A DNA stretch of 64,000 bases. Origin: Rhizobium sp. EC-SD404. GTDB taxonomy: Bacteria; Pseudomonadota; Alphaproteobacteria; Rhizobiales; Rhizobiaceae. Where the stretch lies: contig NZ_LR701459.1 in assembly GCF_902498825.1 (NCBI RefSeq), forward strand, positions 1,594,414 to 1,658,413, read 5' to 3'. This document shows, piece after piece, positions 17,235 to 27,226 of this stretch. Position 1 is the stretch's first letter. The number at the start of each line of letters is the position of its first letter. The notes under the pieces were generated by a model. The model did no database searches, was not told the DNA's origin, and saw nothing but the letters and a program-made list of their open reading frames with translations. The translations under genes were made by a program, and so were the position numbers.

Positions 17235-17257
17235 CTTGCTGCTCTCAGCTCAGCAAG
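17235..17257. promoter_or_regulatory. Inverted repeat upstream of the beta-helix repeat gene
   Basis: CTTGCTG (17235-17241) and CAGCAAG (17251-17257) form 7-base arms 9 bases apart, 13 bases before the start of the leftward gene. It may be an operator or a 5' leader hairpin overlapping the ribosome site. It lies in the 188-base divergent gap shared with the yciF-like gene. Confidence 0.35.
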
Positions 17258-17410
17258 CGGCGTGCCAGTTGTTTTTGTGTCCTTATGGGACAGGGGCGCG
17301 AGGCAGGCGCAGAGAGATTTTCTGGGCGGGAGGAACATCGGACGCGATTGAAGCTTGGATGGGCCTGCCGCCGATAATCGGCGACACAACCTTTAGAAGG
17401 ATCGCCCCCT

Positions 17411-17914
17411 ATGGCCAAAGAAAAGACTCTGCAGGATCTCTTCCACGACACGCTCAAGGACATCTATTACGCCGAGCGCAAAATCCTGAAAGCGCTGCCG
17501 AAAATGAAGCGTGCGGCCCAGTCGGAAGAGCTGAAGGCAGCATTCGAAAAGCATCGCGAAGAAACCGAAGGTCAGATCGAACGCCTGCAGCAGGTATTCG
17601 AGCTTCTTGGCAAGCGCCCGCAGGGCAAGACCTGCGACGCGATCGAAGGGATCATCGCCGAAGGCGAAGAGATCATGGACGAATTCAAGGGCACCGTAGC
17701 CATCGATGCGGGTCTGATTTCGGCGGCGCAGGCTGTCGAGCACTACGAGATCGCGCGTTACGGCACGCTGAAGCGCTGGGCCGAAACGCTCGGCATGAAG
17801 GATGCCGCCAAGCTGCTCGACGAGACGCTGCAGCAGGAAGGCAAGACAGACGAGGACCTGACGACGCTGGCCGACAAGGTCGCCAATCCGGCGGCTATGG
17901 AGAAGGCCGCCTAA
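17411..17914 (+). CDS. Ferritin-like YciF/YciE family protein (DUF892)
   Basis: A 167-residue four-helix-bundle protein. It shows the DUF892 pattern: LQDLFHDTLKDIYYAERKIL, then LPKM, LKAAFEKHREETEGQ, and EHYEIARYGTLKRWAE, with Glu and His at the positions that bind a di-iron site in ferritin-like folds. Homologues are stress induced in several bacteria. ATG 17411 is preceded by AGAAGGA. It ends in front of a strong shared terminator. Confidence 0.92.
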   Translation: MAKEKTLQDLFHDTLKDIYYAERKILKALPKMKRAAQSEELKAAFEKHREETEGQIERLQQVFELLGKRPQGKTCDAIEGIIAEGEEIMDEFKGTVAIDAGLISAAQAVEHYEIARYGTLKRWAETLGMKDAAKLLDETLQQEGKTDEDLTTLADKVANPAAMEKAA

Positions 17915-17933
17915 CGCCTGACGATCCAATTGC

Positions 17934-17962
17934 GCCCGCCATCTTGTTTGAGGATGGCGGGC
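17934..17962. terminator. Bidirectional intrinsic terminator
   Basis: GCCCGCCATC (17934-17943) and GATGGCGGGC (17953-17962) form a perfect 10-bp stem with a 9-base loop between the convergent yciF-like and doc genes. T-tracts are weak on both sides. Confidence 0.7.
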
Positions 17963-17970
17963 TCTAGCTG

Positions 17971-18357
17971 TTAATCGGCAATGGGGACGACGTGATCGCG
18001 AAAGAACCGCGTTGCGCCGTCCTCATCGATTTCGCCTGCTGCTACGCCTAGGACGAAGGCGACCACGTCTTCCTGCGGCGCCTCCAAACTGAGACCATTG
18101 AGCGCAAGAAATACGTCGGCGGCCACAAATCCAGTCCGCTTGTTGCCGTCGACGAACGGATGATTGCGGACGATACCGTAGAGATATGCGGCAGCAAGCT
18201 GACAGAGATCTGGATCTCCATAAGCAGCCTTTTGCAGCGGCCGTGCAATGGCAGACTCCAGCATGCCGGGATCACGAGTCCCAACCGCACCGCCATGCAG
18301 TTTTAATTGCTCATGATGAATGTCGATGACGAAATCTACGTCATGAAAGATCGTCAT
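17971..18357 (-). CDS. doc: Doc-type toxin (Fic/DOC family, death on curing)
   Basis: A 128-residue toxin. The Fic/Doc signature HPFVDGNKR begins at His66. P1 Doc phosphorylates EF-Tu and stops translation; this one has the same short form and layout (FHDVDFVIDIHHEQL, then RDPGMLESAIARP). It is downstream of its antitoxin with an ATGA overlap, as usual for a toxin-antitoxin operon. The partner here is an AbrB-type protein rather than Phd. Confidence 0.92.
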   Translation of the reverse strand: MTIFHDVDFVIDIHHEQLKLHGGAVGTRDPGMLESAIARPLQKAAYGDPDLCQLAAAYLYGIVRNHPFVDGNKRTGFVAADVFLALNGLSLEAPQEDVVAFVLGVAAGEIDEDGATRFFRDHVVPIAD

Positions 18358-18581
18358 TTAGCCAGTTCACGAAGAGCAACCTCATACTTCTTCATCCGCT
18401 GCTTGGCGATTTCCATACGGCGAGCGAATTCTTCGGCGCTCGGTTGAGGAACAAGCTTGAGCCCGCCGTTCTCTTCGCGCAGCTCGAGCGTGTCGCCGGA
18501 CTTCAAGCCATGGCGCTCAAGCACCTCCTTCGGCAGGATGATGCCTTCGGAATTCCCGATGCGACGTACCTGAACGTTCAT
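18354..18581 (-). CDS. AbrB/MazE-type antitoxin (SpoVT-AbrB swapped-hairpin domain)
   Basis: A 75-residue antitoxin. The N-terminal half is an AbrB/MazE DNA-binding swapped hairpin: VQVRRIGNSEGIILPKEVL with the GNS-G-I-LPKE core, then LKSGDTLEL. The C-terminal half (from residue 50) is charged and should wrap the Doc toxin. The ATG at 18581 has GGAGG five bases upstream; a start at 18593 would overlap that site. It should repress its own operon by binding the palindrome just upstream. Confidence 0.9.
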   Translation of the reverse strand: MNVQVRRIGNSEGIILPKEVLERHGLKSGDTLELREENGGLKLVPQPSAEEFARRMEIAKQRMKKYEVALRELAK

Positions 18582-18596
18582 GGCGACCTCCAATGT

Positions 18597-18616
18597 GATA
18601 ACTGAAGTTATAACTT
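18597..18616. promoter_or_regulatory. Candidate operator of the doc toxin-antitoxin operon
   Basis: A perfect 12-base palindrome, AAGTTATAACTT (18605-18616), with an extra half-site GATAACT (18597-18603), lies 16 bases before the antitoxin start. The A/T-rich core could double as a leftward -10 box. AbrB/MazE antitoxins bind such inverted repeats in their own promoters. Confidence 0.6.
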
Positions 18617-18635
18617 AGGGGGCTGTCGGTCAAGA

Positions 18636-20783
18636 TCAAGCCGCTTGCGGCCTGCTTCGGATCGCTGCGATCAATTCGATCGCAGCTTCGGCGATCACCG
18701 TGCCTGGCGGGAAAATCGCGTCGGCGCCCGCGCGACGCAGCGCCTCGAAATCGTCTGGCGGGATGACGCCTCCAACCGCGATCAGCACGCCGTCGCCGCC
18801 ACGTTTGTCCAAGGCGGCCTTAAGCTCAGGAACCAGAGTGAGGTGACCAGCGGCGAGCGAGGAGGCGCCGACGATGTGCGCGCCTTCCGCGAGCGCGAGG
18901 TCGGCGACCTCTTCCGGCGTCTGGAACATGGCACCCACGACGACGTCGAAGCCGAGATCGACAAAGGCCGTGGCAATGACCTTTTGTCCGCGATCGTGGC
19001 CGTCCTGTCCCATTTTCGCGACGAGGATCCGCGGCTTCACGCCTATTTCGCGTTGAAATGCTTCGACTGCCCGGACAGCTTCTTCGAAGGCAGGGTTCTC
19101 GCCGCCCATTTCCTTGCGGTAGACGCCTGAGATGGTGCGAACCTCCGCTACGTGACGGCCGAATGCTTTTTCGAGAGCCAAGGAAATCTCGCCCACGGTG
19201 GCCCGAGCGCGCGCTGCTTCCACGGAGAATGCCAGCAAGTTGCCATCACCTGAGCGTGCCGCTTCGGTGAGCCGGTCGAGCGCCGTTTCAACGGACCCGA
19301 CGTCACGCGTGCCCTTCAATTGCTGCAGCTTGGACAGTTGGCGGGCGCGCACTTCGGCATTGTCGACCTTGAGCACGTCGACTTCGATTTCTTCCGACGC
19401 CCGGTAGGCGTTGACGCCGATGACGGCCTGCTGGCCGCTGTCGATTCGGGCCTGGGTTCGGGCGGCGGCCTCCTCGATCCGGAGCTTCGGGATGCCCTGT
19501 TCGATCGCCTTGGCCATGCCGCCGAGGCTTTCCACCTCTTCGATATGCGTGAGCGCGCGGGCGGCGAGGTCGTGCGTCAGCCGCTCGACATAGAAGGAGC
19601 CGCCCCATGGATCGATCAGTTTCGTCGTGCCTGACTCCGCCTGGAGAATGAGCTGCGTGTTGCGGGCGATCCGCGCGGAATGATCGGTCGGTAGCGCCAG
19701 CGCCTCGTCAAAGGAATTGGTGTGAAGCGACTGGGTATGGCCCTGCGTCGCCGCCATCGCCTCCAGCATCGTCCGCATCACGTTGTTCATGGGATCCTGG
19801 GCCGTCAGCGACCAGCCGGAGGTCTGGCTGTGGGTGCGCAGCGCCAACGAGCGTTGATCTTTGGGATCGAAGTTCTTCTTCATCAACGTCGCCCAGAGCA
19901 GGCGGGCAGCGCGCAGCTTCGCCACTTCCATGAAGAAGTTCATGCCAATCGCCCAGAAGAAGGAGAGGCGAGGCGCGAAGGCGTCGATGTCCTGGCCGCT
20001 TGCTACACCGGCTCGGGCGTATTCGATGCCGTCGGCGATCGTATAGGCGAGCTCCAGGTCGGCCGTCGCGCCGGCCTCCTGCATATGGTAGCCGGAAATA
20101 GAGATCGAATTGAACTTTGGCATCTTCGCCGCGGTGTAGGCGAAGATGTCCGAGACGATCCGCATCGAGGGCTGCGGCGGGTAAATGTAGGTGTTGCGGA
20201 CCATGAACTCCTTCAGAATGTCGTTCTGAATGGTCCCGGCGAGCTTCTCGGGAGGCACGCCCTGTTCTTCACCCGCAACGATGTAGAGCGCCATGATCGG
20301 CAGCACCGCGCCGTTCATGGTCATCGATACGGTCATCTCGTCCAGCGGGATGCCGTCGAAGAGCTGCTGCATGTCAAGAATGGAATCGATTGCGACACCG
20401 GCCATGCCGACATCGCCGGCAACGCGCGGATGGTCGCTGTCATAGCCACGATGGGTGGCGAGATCGAAGGCGATCGACAGGCCTTTCTGACCGGCAGAGA
20501 GGTTGCGGCGGTAGAAGGCGTTGGATTCCTCGGCAGTCGAGAACCCGGCATACTGGCGGATCGTCCAGGGCTTCTGGACATACATGGTTGGATAGGGTCC
20601 CCGGATGAAGGGGGCGATGCCGGGATGGCTATCGAGATTGGGCAACCCATCCAGATCGGCGGCGCCGTAGGTCTGCCGAACTGCGATCCCTTCCGGCGTC
20701 TGCCACTCGCCGGCTGCAGCGGTTGGAATCTCGATGGCGGGCGACTGCCAGCCGATATTCGCGAAGTCGGGGAGCTTGCTCAT
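18636..20783 (-). CDS. scpA: Methylmalonyl-CoA mutase, large (alpha, B12-binding) subunit
   Basis: A 715-residue enzyme that converts methylmalonyl-CoA and succinyl-CoA, linking propionate and branched-chain breakdown to the TCA cycle. The N-terminal TIM barrel has the [23 protein letters not shown] segment of the active site. The C-terminal cobalamin domain has DGHDRG with His596 as the cobalt ligand, then the GASSLAAGH loop. Length is normal. It starts in an ATGA overlap with the small-subunit gene, so the two are co-translated. A single-gene homologue is bhbA in Sinorhizobium. Confidence 0.97.
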   Translation of the reverse strand: MSKLPDFANIGWQSPAIEIPTAAAGEWQTPEGIAVRQTYGAADLDGLPNLDSHPGIAPFIRGPYPTMYVQKPWTIRQYAGFSTAEESNAFYRRNLSAGQKGLSIAFDLATHRGYDSDHPRVAGDVGMAGVAIDSILDMQQLFDGIPLDEMTVSMTMNGAVLPIMALYIVAGEEQGVPPEKLAGTIQNDILKEFMVRNTYIYPPQPSMRIVSDIFAYTAAKMPKFNSISISGYHMQEAGATADLELAYTIADGIEYARAGVASGQDIDAFAPRLSFFWAIGMNFFMEVAKLRAARLLWATLMKKNFDPKDQRSLALRTHSQTSGWSLTAQDPMNNVMRTMLEAMAATQGHTQSLHTNSFDEALALPTDHSARIARNTQLILQAESGTTKLIDPWGGSFYVERLTHDLAARALTHIEEVESLGGMAKAIEQGIPKLRIEEAAARTQARIDSGQQAVIGVNAYRASEEIEVDVLKVDNAEVRARQLSKLQQLKGTRDVGSVETALDRLTEAARSGDGNLLAFSVEAARARATVGEISLALEKAFGRHVAEVRTISGVYRKEMGGENPAFEEAVRAVEAFQREIGVKPRILVAKMGQDGHDRGQKVIATAFVDLGFDVVVGAMFQTPEEVADLALAEGAHIVGASSLAAGHLTLVPELKAALDKRGGDGVLIAVGGVIPPDDFEALRRAGADAIFPPGTVIAEAAIELIAAIRSRPQAA

Positions 20784-22144
20784 GCGGCTTCTCCAGCTTC
20801 CAGCGTCTCGTCGAGCCGAACCGGTGACAGGGCACCGCGTTCCATGGTGGAAGGATCACGCTCCATCGATACGTTCATGGGTCTATCGCGGGTTGGCATA
20901 AACCGTGTCGTACCGATGATCGTCCGATCTCCGGCGACCAGTGTTTCGTGACGTACGCGTCGCTTCTCATCGATGCGCGCGGTGACGAGGCCGCGCGTAA
21001 TGCTTTGCGCCAACCCGCCTTCGCCTTCGATCTGTTGGAAGACCTGCCAGCCCATTTCGGCGAGTTCACCGGTGAGATGCTCGATCCCGCCGGAGCCTGC
21101 GCCGGGGTCGAGCACATGGGCGAGGTGGCCCTCATCGATCAAAACGGATTGGGTGTTGCGTGCGATGCGGCGGGCGAAGCGATCGGGAAGGCCGAGCGCG
21201 AGCGTGTGGGGAAGAACGGACACCGAATCCGCGCCGCCGATGCCTGCGGCAAAGACTGCGATCGTGTTGCGCAGAATGTTGGTTTCAGGGTCGCGCCGCG
21301 CAAGCATGCGGTACGACGTTTCGGCGTGGAGATGCGCGCCGAACGGCTCTTCGATGCCAAGCACTTCCATCAACCGCGCATGGAGGATGCGAAGCGCCCT
21401 GAATTTGGCGATGGACAGGAATTGGTTCTGGTCGGCCGAAAGCACGAATTCGGTGGCGGCAAGCGCCGAGTCAGCGTCGATTCCGATCTGCTCCGCCATG
21501 CGCAGTGCCTCGACGGCTGCAGCCAGCGAGAACCCTAGCTCCTGGGCCTCACTCGCTCCCGCATTGTGGGCGATTGAGCCGTCGGCGCGCATGACCGTTC
21601 CATCGAGATCCAGATCGAACGCCCGCGCAATCAGATCGGGCGCATGCTCAGCGAGCGGAGAAATGCCGAGATCGACATGGGCGACGTCGTCTTCGGGCCT
21701 CTTCTCGATCGCTTCCAGAAGCGTGCCCAGATCCTTGGCCGGTGCATCGAAACGAATTTCCTGAACACCGCGGATCGTCGCCAGATGCCTGGAGAGCTGC
21801 TCGACATCGACGCCGAACCCATAGGCCGATGCGGCGCCCATCAAGGATATCGACAACCCCGTGGCGCCACCGCCGACATCCGCCTCAATCTGCAATTCGG
21901 CCCGCGACAGATCAGGATCGTCGAGCCTCTGGGAAATCGTCCAGGGCTGAGCTGGATGCGAACGGATTCTCAGTAAAGCTTCGTGGACACGACCCGCGAT
22001 CGGGCCGAATGCGATGCCGTCGTCGGTTCGGCTGACGAGTGCATCATCGAAGCTTTGCTCCTTCAGCGCGCGCTTGACGAGAGCGCGCCAATCGTCGGCG
22101 GACGAGGGGGCGAAGGCCATGGTTTCGAAAATATCGGGCGTCAT
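20780..22144 (-). CDS. Methylmalonyl-CoA mutase, small (beta) subunit
   Basis: A 454-residue mutase-like barrel protein without the C-terminal DxHxxG cobalamin domain, as expected for the non-catalytic partner. It has the mutase fold segments [21 protein letters not shown] and [22 protein letters not shown] 22144 was chosen because GGGAGA precedes it and the homologous protein starts here; the frame is open further upstream. The C-terminus overlaps the large subunit by four bases. Confidence 0.93.
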   Translation of the reverse strand: MTPDIFETMAFAPSSADDWRALVKRALKEQSFDDALVSRTDDGIAFGPIAGRVHEALLRIRSHPAQPWTISQRLDDPDLSRAELQIEADVGGGATGLSISLMGAASAYGFGVDVEQLSRHLATIRGVQEIRFDAPAKDLGTLLEAIEKRPEDDVAHVDLGISPLAEHAPDLIARAFDLDLDGTVMRADGSIAHNAGASEAQELGFSLAAAVEALRMAEQIGIDADSALAATEFVLSADQNQFLSIAKFRALRILHARLMEVLGIEEPFGAHLHAETSYRMLARRDPETNILRNTIAVFAAGIGGADSVSVLPHTLALGLPDRFARRIARNTQSVLIDEGHLAHVLDPGAGSGGIEHLTGELAEMGWQVFQQIEGEGGLAQSITRGLVTARIDEKRRVRHETLVAGDRTIIGTTRFMPTRDRPMNVSMERDPSTMERGALSPVRLDETLEAGEAA

Positions 22145-22249
22145 CGAAGCGTCTCCCACCGATTTGCGGCGCGAGGCGGACAATATGGGGCCGGCGACGG
22201 CCGTGCAACGCGACGGAAGAACAAGAGGCCGGCCGGAGCGGCCTTCCCA

Positions 22250-22296
22250 ATAAAAATTCAGGCTCAGGTCGTGGACGATGCCCGGACCTGAGCCTG
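22250..22296 (-). terminator. Intrinsic terminator, leftward
   Basis: CAGGCTCAGGTC (22259-22270) and GACCTGAGCCTG (22285-22296) form a perfect 12-bp stem with a 14-base loop. Read leftward it is followed by AATTTTTATT. It ends the transcript of the small 22317-22667 gene before the mutase operon. Confidence 0.88.
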
Positions 22297-22316
22297 CCGT
22301 GATCTGGGCGTTTGGC

Positions 22317-22667
22317 TCAGACGAACTGGCTGAGGCCGGGGATGGAGGCGACGACCTGATCGACCGTCTCTTCGCCCACATGCTGCTTGGCGAAGGCCAC
22401 CGTCTCGCGGGCGACGCCGGAGATTTCGCCCATGCCGAGGCCGGCCGACATCAACTGCTGGCCGAGACCCATGACGCCACCGCCGGTGGCTTCGCCGCCA
22501 TGCTCAGCGACCGCTTCCGGGCCACCGGGGATGCCTTCGACCATCTTTGCCGCCGGGCCGTCGGCGCCTTCGCGCTGCAGGAAACCGAGGATGAGGCCGA
22601 CGGCCTTGCGGGCAGTTGCATCGTCGATGCCGACATTGGCTGTGATGCGGGAAATCAGTTCGTCCAT
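22317..22667 (-). CDS. Small DUF2267/DUF2780-like protein
   Basis: A 116-residue protein of unknown function. It begins with MDELISRITANVGIDDATARKAVGLILGF, a helical repeat seen in DUF2267/DUF2780-like proteins, followed by a Gly-rich middle (GGEATGGGVMGLGQQL) and a second helical part. ATG 22667 has AAGGAG eight bases upstream; longer frames lack this. It is monocistronic with its own strong terminator and is divergent from the DUF853 ATPase. Confidence 0.8.
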   Translation of the reverse strand: MDELISRITANVGIDDATARKAVGLILGFLQREGADGPAAKMVEGIPGGPEAVAEHGGEATGGGVMGLGQQLMSAGLGMGEISGVARETVAFAKQHVGEETVDQVVASIPGLSQFV

Positions 22668-22831
22668 CTTCTGGCTCCTTCTCCCTTGGATGACGTGTAC
22701 GTCAACGTCATATGGGCGTTCCCTTGCAATCGCAAGGTCTCGCGCGACGCCGTCTGAATCAGCTTTTGCAAATGGATCAGCTTTGCGCAACATACGATCA
22801 CAGGCGTTCTTCGAGGGGATGACAAGGCCAC

Positions 22832-24418
22832 ATGCTGCAGAATGGAAAGCTGTTTATCGGAACCAGCCGTGATCCCGGCGATGCCAACAAGAAGGGCGAG
22901 TATCTCGATCTCAAATTCGCCAATCGCCACGGTCTGATCACCGGCGCGACGGGAACGGGCAAGACAGTTACTCTGCAGATTTTGGCGGAAGCGTTTTCCG
23001 AAGCGGGCGTTCCCGTATTCTGCTCCGACGTGAAGGGCGATTTGGCCGGCCTCGCCATGGCAGGCGTGAGCAAGGATTTTCTGGAGGAACGCGCGCAGAA
23101 GATCGGTCTCGCTCCCTACGAATACCGGGCAACACCGACGGTCTTCTGGGATCTATTCGGCGAGAAGGGGCACCGCGTCCGCACCACCATGACCGAGATG
23201 GGTCCGCTGCTGCTGTCGCGTATGATGGACGCGTCGGAAGCGCAGGAAGGGGTGTTGAACATCGCTTTCAAGATCGCCGACGAGCATGGCTTGCCGATCC
23301 TGGATCTGAAGGATCTGCGAAGCCTGCTCACCTATATGAGCGAGCAGTCGAGCGCTCTTTCTGCGATTTACGGCAATATCTCGCCGCAGTCGGTGGGCGC
23401 GATTCAGCGCGGACTTCTGGTTCTGGAACAGCAGGGGGCCGAGCAGTTCTTCGGAGAACCCGCGCTCAGGATCGAAGATCTGATGCGCACGACCGTAGAC
23501 GGTCGCGGCATCGTCAATGTGCTCGCAGCCGACCGGCTGATGATGAACCCAAGGCTCTACGCGACATTCCTGCTGTGGCTGCTCTCGGAACTGTTCGAGG
23601 AGCTGCCCGAAGTGGGCGATCCGGAAAAGCCGAAGCTCGTCTTCTTCTTCGACGAGGCGCATCTTCTGTTCTCCGAGGCGCCGCGCGTGCTTCTGGAGCG
23701 GGTCGAGCAGGTCGTTCGCTTGATCCGCTCAAAGGGCGTCGGCGTCTATTTCGTGACGCAGAACCCGCTCGATGTGCCGGAGACGGTTCTGGCGCAGCTC
23801 GGCAACCGCATTCAGCACGCGCTGCGCGCATACACGCCGCGCGAGCAAAAGGCCGTAAAGGTCGCAGCGGAGACGTTCCGACAGAACCCAGAGTTCGATT
23901 GTTTCGAGGCGATCACCCAGCTGGGCACCGGCGAAGCGCTGGTCTCCACGCTCGAAGCGAAAGGCGCGCCATCCATGGTGGAGCGCACGCTGATCCGTCC
24001 GCCGTCATCACGGCTCGGACCGATCGACGACGCCGAGCGGCGCGCAGTGATGGCCGCTTCGCCGGTCGCGGGGCTCTATGATCGCGATCTGGACAGTGAA
24101 TCGGCCAATGAAATCCTGACGGCGCGCGCGGCACAGGTGGCGGCGGCGGAAGAAGAGCGGCGGCGCAAGGAGGCCGAAGCCGAGACCGAAGTTCCAGAAT
24201 CGCGACGCTGGACTTTGCCGGGCTTCGGCGACAACGAAGCCGATGACTACGACACCCGTGGCCGAAAGACATCGGGACGACGGGCTGCGCCGCGATCGGG
24301 TTACCAGCGGCAAACAGTGACCGAAACGGTCGTGAAGACGGTGGCGCGGACGGCGGCGAACCAGATCGGCCGCGCTCTGGTGCGCGGAATCCTCGGCAGC
24401 CTCAAGCGCGGTCTTTGA
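22832..24418 (+). CDS. HerA-like/DUF853 P-loop ATPase
   Basis: A 528-residue ATPase of the DUF853 branch of the HerA/FtsK superfamily. Walker A GATGTGKT begins at residue 38, Walker [10 protein letters not shown] has Asp274, and an arginine-finger-like [16 protein letters not shown] follows. Residues 430-475 are a charged, probably coiled-coil linker ([15 protein letters not shown]), and the C-terminus is short and basic. Members may act in DNA processing; no specific role is known to me. ATG 22832 follows GACAAGG. It ends at a strong shared terminator. Confidence 0.93.
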   Translation: MLQNGKLFIGTSRDPGDANKKGEYLDLKFANRHGLITGATGTGKTVTLQILAEAFSEAGVPVFCSDVKGDLAGLAMAGVSKDFLEERAQKIGLAPYEYRATPTVFWDLFGEKGHRVRTTMTEMGPLLLSRMMDASEAQEGVLNIAFKIADEHGLPILDLKDLRSLLTYMSEQSSALSAIYGNISPQSVGAIQRGLLVLEQQGAEQFFGEPALRIEDLMRTTVDGRGIVNVLAADRLMMNPRLYATFLLWLLSELFEELPEVGDPEKPKLVFFFDEAHLLFSEAPRVLLERVEQVVRLIRSKGVGVYFVTQNPLDVPETVLAQLGNRIQHALRAYTPREQKAVKVAAETFRQNPEFDCFEAITQLGTGEALVSTLEAKGAPSMVERTLIRPPSSRLGPIDDAERRAVMAASPVAGLYDRDLDSESANEILTARAAQVAAAEEERRRKEAEAETEVPESRRWTLPGFGDNEADDYDTRGRKTSGRRAAPRSGYQRQTVTETVVKTVARTAANQIGRALVRGILGSLKRGL

Positions 24419-24424
24419 AAAGAC

Positions 24425-24459
24425 AAAGGCCGGGCGGAGCAGAGCTCGACCCGGCCTTT
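24425..24459. terminator. Bidirectional intrinsic terminator
   Basis: AAAGGCCGGG (24425-24434) and CCCGGCCTTT (24450-24459) form a perfect 10-bp stem with A/T flanks on both sides, between the convergent DUF853 and L,D-transpeptidase genes. Confidence 0.85.
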
Positions 24460-24479
24460 CGATTCTATCGCGATAACGT

Positions 24480-25265
24480 TCAGGCGACGGTTGGTGCCAC
24501 CATGCGGGGCAGGTTGCCCGTCACGAGGATCGGCGTTCCGTTCGGCACGCGATCGTGCAGGTCGATGACGTCCTGGTTGAGCATGCGCACGCAACCGGAC
24601 GACACGGACTTGCCGATCGTCCACCATTCCGGCGACCCGTGGATACGGTAGATCGTATCGACGCCGTTCTGGAAGATGTAGAGAGCGCGGGCGCCGAGCG
24701 GGTTGTCGAGGCCTGGATCCATGCCGCCATTGGCGATGGAGTAGGGCTGAAGTTCCGGCTGACGGGCGACCATCTCATCCGGCGGTGTCCAGCGCGGCCA
24801 TGCGCGCTTGTACTGGACGACGGCACGGCCCTGCCAGGCGAAGCCTTCGCGGCCAAGGCCGACGCCGTAGCGCATCGCTTCACCGTTCTCGCGCGTCAGG
24901 TAGAGGAAGTGGTTGTTGGTATCGACGACGATCGTGCCCGGGCGCTCGCCGGTCGGATCCTGGACGAGCTGGCGCAGATAGACCGGATCCATTTGTTCGA
25001 CCGGAATGGCGGGAAGCGGGAACTGCTCCTGCGGCATCGGCGCGTACATGGACGCGAAGGGGCTCATGCTGGGCGGAATGCCTGCCCCGCGATCAAGCGG
25101 CGAACGATAGAGGGGGTTTGTCTCGGCATTGAACATGGCCGTGGACATGCCCGTGGTGCAGCCGCCCAAAGCGAGCAGGGACGCCGCCCCTCCGCCGAGA
25201 AAGGCGCGGCGAGCGAGTATGCTTGGGTCTCGTCGCTCACGGACTGAGTTGGAATTTTGCATCAT
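24480..25265 (-). CDS. L,D-transpeptidase (YkuD family), Tat/lipoprotein, second copy
   Basis: A 261-residue envelope enzyme, paralogue of the gene at 1582. The N-terminus has ARRAFLGGGAASLLALGGC, joining a Tat-like RR motif with a lipobox (Cys about residue 36). A Pro-rich linker with repeated MPQEQ-like segments follows. The YkuD site is complete: His209 in RIHGSP and Cys225 in SSGCVRM. It is about 55 residues longer than the first copy, mainly in the linker. It should cross-link peptidoglycan or anchor proteins to it. Confidence 0.94.
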   Translation of the reverse strand: MMQNSNSVRERRDPSILARRAFLGGGAASLLALGGCTTGMSTAMFNAETNPLYRSPLDRGAGIPPSMSPFASMYAPMPQEQFPLPAIPVEQMDPVYLRQLVQDPTGERPGTIVVDTNNHFLYLTRENGEAMRYGVGLGREGFAWQGRAVVQYKRAWPRWTPPDEMVARQPELQPYSIANGGMDPGLDNPLGARALYIFQNGVDTIYRIHGSPEWWTIGKSVSSGCVRMLNQDVIDLHDRVPNGTPILVTGNLPRMVAPTVA

Positions 25266-25414
25266 GTGTCCCGCTGTTAGAAAACGTTATCGAAATGACA
25301 TGACGACCGATTTGTTCCCGCATTGTGTCGGAGTGCGGGCAAGATGTTGCCCAAATGTAACAGCAGCACGCGACATCACTCCCATTCACTGCGATGTGAT
25401 GTCTGCCACGCCAA

Positions 25415-26065
25415 TCAGAGCCCGGAAAGGCTGGGCAGGATCAAAGATGGCGCAAGATCAGCGTACTCGTCCGGTGCCTTGCTGCGATTGATCCAGACCG
25501 GCCGAAAGCCGAACTTTGCGGCGCCTGCGATGTCCCATCGATTGGACGATTGGAACGAGATCGCCTCCGGATATGCCCGGTAGTTTGTGGTGACGAGCTC
25601 GTAGACCTCGGGTGCGGTCTTAAAGATGCGCAGCGCATCGACGGAAAAGATGTCGTCGATGATGTCGTTCAACGCGGCATTGCGGACGGCCGATTCGAGC
25701 ATTGCCGGCGACCCGTTGGAGAGGATCGCAACTTTTGCGCCGCGTGCCTTGAGTGCCTTCAGCACACCGGGCACTTCCGGGTAGCAATCGAGCTTGAAAT
25801 AGGCGTCGAGCAGGGTGGCCCGCACGGAACGATCGACGTCCGGCATCGAGGCAAGGGCGAAGTCGAGCGCTTCCTCCGTCAATTGCCAGAAGTCCCGGTA
25901 GGCGCCCATCAGGCTGCGGACCCAGGAATACTCCAGCTGCTTGGCGCGCCACAACTGCGAGAGTGCCGGACCCTGAGGCCCTATGGCCGTGGCATGGCGG
26001 CGAACGGTAGCGTGCACGTCAAACAGAGTGCCATAGGCGTCGAATACATAGGCGGCATGGGTCAT
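25415..26065 (-). CDS. Haloacid dehalogenase type II (L-2-haloacid dehalogenase family)
   Basis: A 216-residue HAD-superfamily hydrolase. Motif I is FDAYGTLFD with the nucleophile Asp, motif II is LSNGSP, and the Ser-x-Asn-x-x-Asp pattern (SSNRWDIAGA) is the hallmark of L-2-haloacid dehalogenases rather than phosphatases. The usual KP before VY is KTAP here, with the Lys kept. It would release halide from short 2-haloacids, or act on another substrate. ATG 26065 has AGGAG seven bases upstream. It is divergent from the aminotransferase. Confidence 0.9.
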   Translation of the reverse strand: MTHAAYVFDAYGTLFDVHATVRRHATAIGPQGPALSQLWRAKQLEYSWVRSLMGAYRDFWQLTEEALDFALASMPDVDRSVRATLLDAYFKLDCYPEVPGVLKALKARGAKVAILSNGSPAMLESAVRNAALNDIIDDIFSVDALRIFKTAPEVYELVTTNYRAYPEAISFQSSNRWDIAGAAKFGFRPVWINRSKAPDEYADLAPSLILPSLSGL

Positions 26066-26223
26066 CGAAAACTCCTGCAACCGCTTCTTGAGAGTGCGAA
26101 ACGATTATCGAAACGCGGTATCACGCGGCGTCGGGCGATGGAATGCAAGACCATGCTTTGGCCATCGGTTGCCGTAGCGGCGACCCGGCGCTAAGCAGGC
26201 TGTACAGCGAGGAGATACCGACG

Positions 26224-27099
26224 ATGACCGTAGACACGAGAGCACAATCGACCACCTGGACTTATGTTGACGGCGACTGGCACGAGGGCAATCCGCCTCT
26301 GATCGGTCCGCGATCACATGCCATGTGGCTCGGATCGACGGTGTTCGACGGTGCGCGCTGGTTCGATGGCGTCGCGCCGGATCTCGATCTGCATTGCCAG
26401 CGCGTGAACGCATCGGCGAGTGCGCTGGGCATGATCCCGACCGAAGAGGCAGCCGCCATCGAAGGGCTGGCCAAGGACGGCCTCAAGAAGTTCGATGGCA
26501 AGACGGCCGTCTACATCCGGCCGATGTATTGGGCCGAGCATGGCGGCTATATGGGCGTGCCGGCCCAGGCGGAATCGACGCGCTTCGCGCTCTGCCTCTA
26601 CGAATCGCCGATGATCGCGCCGAGCGGCTTTTCTGTGGGCGTATCGCCCTTCCGCCGCCCAACCATCGAGACGATGCCGACCAATGCGAAGGCTGGCTGC
26701 CTCTATCCGAACAATGCGCGTGCGATCCTCGATGCGCAGCGGCGCGGCTTCGATAACGCGCTCGTCCTGGACATGCTCGGCAATGTCGCGGAGACCGGGA
26801 CATCGAACATCTTCATGGCGAAGGACGGCGTTGTCTTTACGCCGGCGCCCAACGGCACGTTCCTCAGCGGCATCACGCGCGCACGTGCGATCAAGCTGCT
26901 GCGCGACGCGGGCTTGGAGGTTGTCGAGAAGAGCCTGCGCGTCACCGACTTTCTCGATGCAGACGAAGTGTTCTCGACCGGCAATCATTCCAAGGTGGTG
27001 CCGGTGACCCGGGTCGAGGACCGCGAAATGCAGGCCGGCCCGATCGCGGCGAAGCTTCGCTCGCTTTACCTCGACTGGGCCCGCAACTTTCCGGTCTGA
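26224..27099 (+). CDS. ilvE: Branched-chain amino acid aminotransferase (fold type IV PLP enzyme)
   Basis: A 291-residue aminotransferase that interconverts branched-chain amino acids and 2-oxo acids with glutamate. The PLP-binding Lys is at about residue 156 (TNAKAGCLYPN). VLDMLGNVAETGTSNIF and GTFLSGITRARAI are standard class IV motifs. The start at 26224 has GCGAGGAG upstream. Some short class IV enzymes are D-amino acid aminotransferases or ADC lyases; the length and motifs favour IlvE-like activity. Confidence 0.9.
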   Translation: MTVDTRAQSTTWTYVDGDWHEGNPPLIGPRSHAMWLGSTVFDGARWFDGVAPDLDLHCQRVNASASALGMIPTEEAAAIEGLAKDGLKKFDGKTAVYIRPMYWAEHGGYMGVPAQAESTRFALCLYESPMIAPSGFSVGVSPFRRPTIETMPTNAKAGCLYPNNARAILDAQRRGFDNALVLDMLGNVAETGTSNIFMAKDGVVFTPAPNGTFLSGITRARAIKLLRDAGLEVVEKSLRVTDFLDADEVFSTGNHSKVVPVTRVEDREMQAGPIAAKLRSLYLDWARNFPV

Positions 27100-27226
27100 C
27101 GCCGAGCAAGCGAGGCCCCTCGCAAGGAACAAATAGGTGAGCGGCACCGTTGCCGGTCCGAGCCCCGGCGCCTATGTAGCGATGGGACTGAAATTTAGAA
27201 ATCTCTATATTCGAAAGGAGAGCGAT

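Noticed and set aside
19722..20951. A 409-codon plus-strand frame opposite the methylmalonyl-CoA mutase large subunit
   Set aside because: The minus strand encodes an unmistakable mutase with the cobalamin motif; the plus frame has no recognisable domain.
27187..27226. An iron-responsive operator upstream of sodB
   Set aside because: The AT-rich stretch before the ribosome site does not match the TGA-N9-TCA form, so no operator is claimed.
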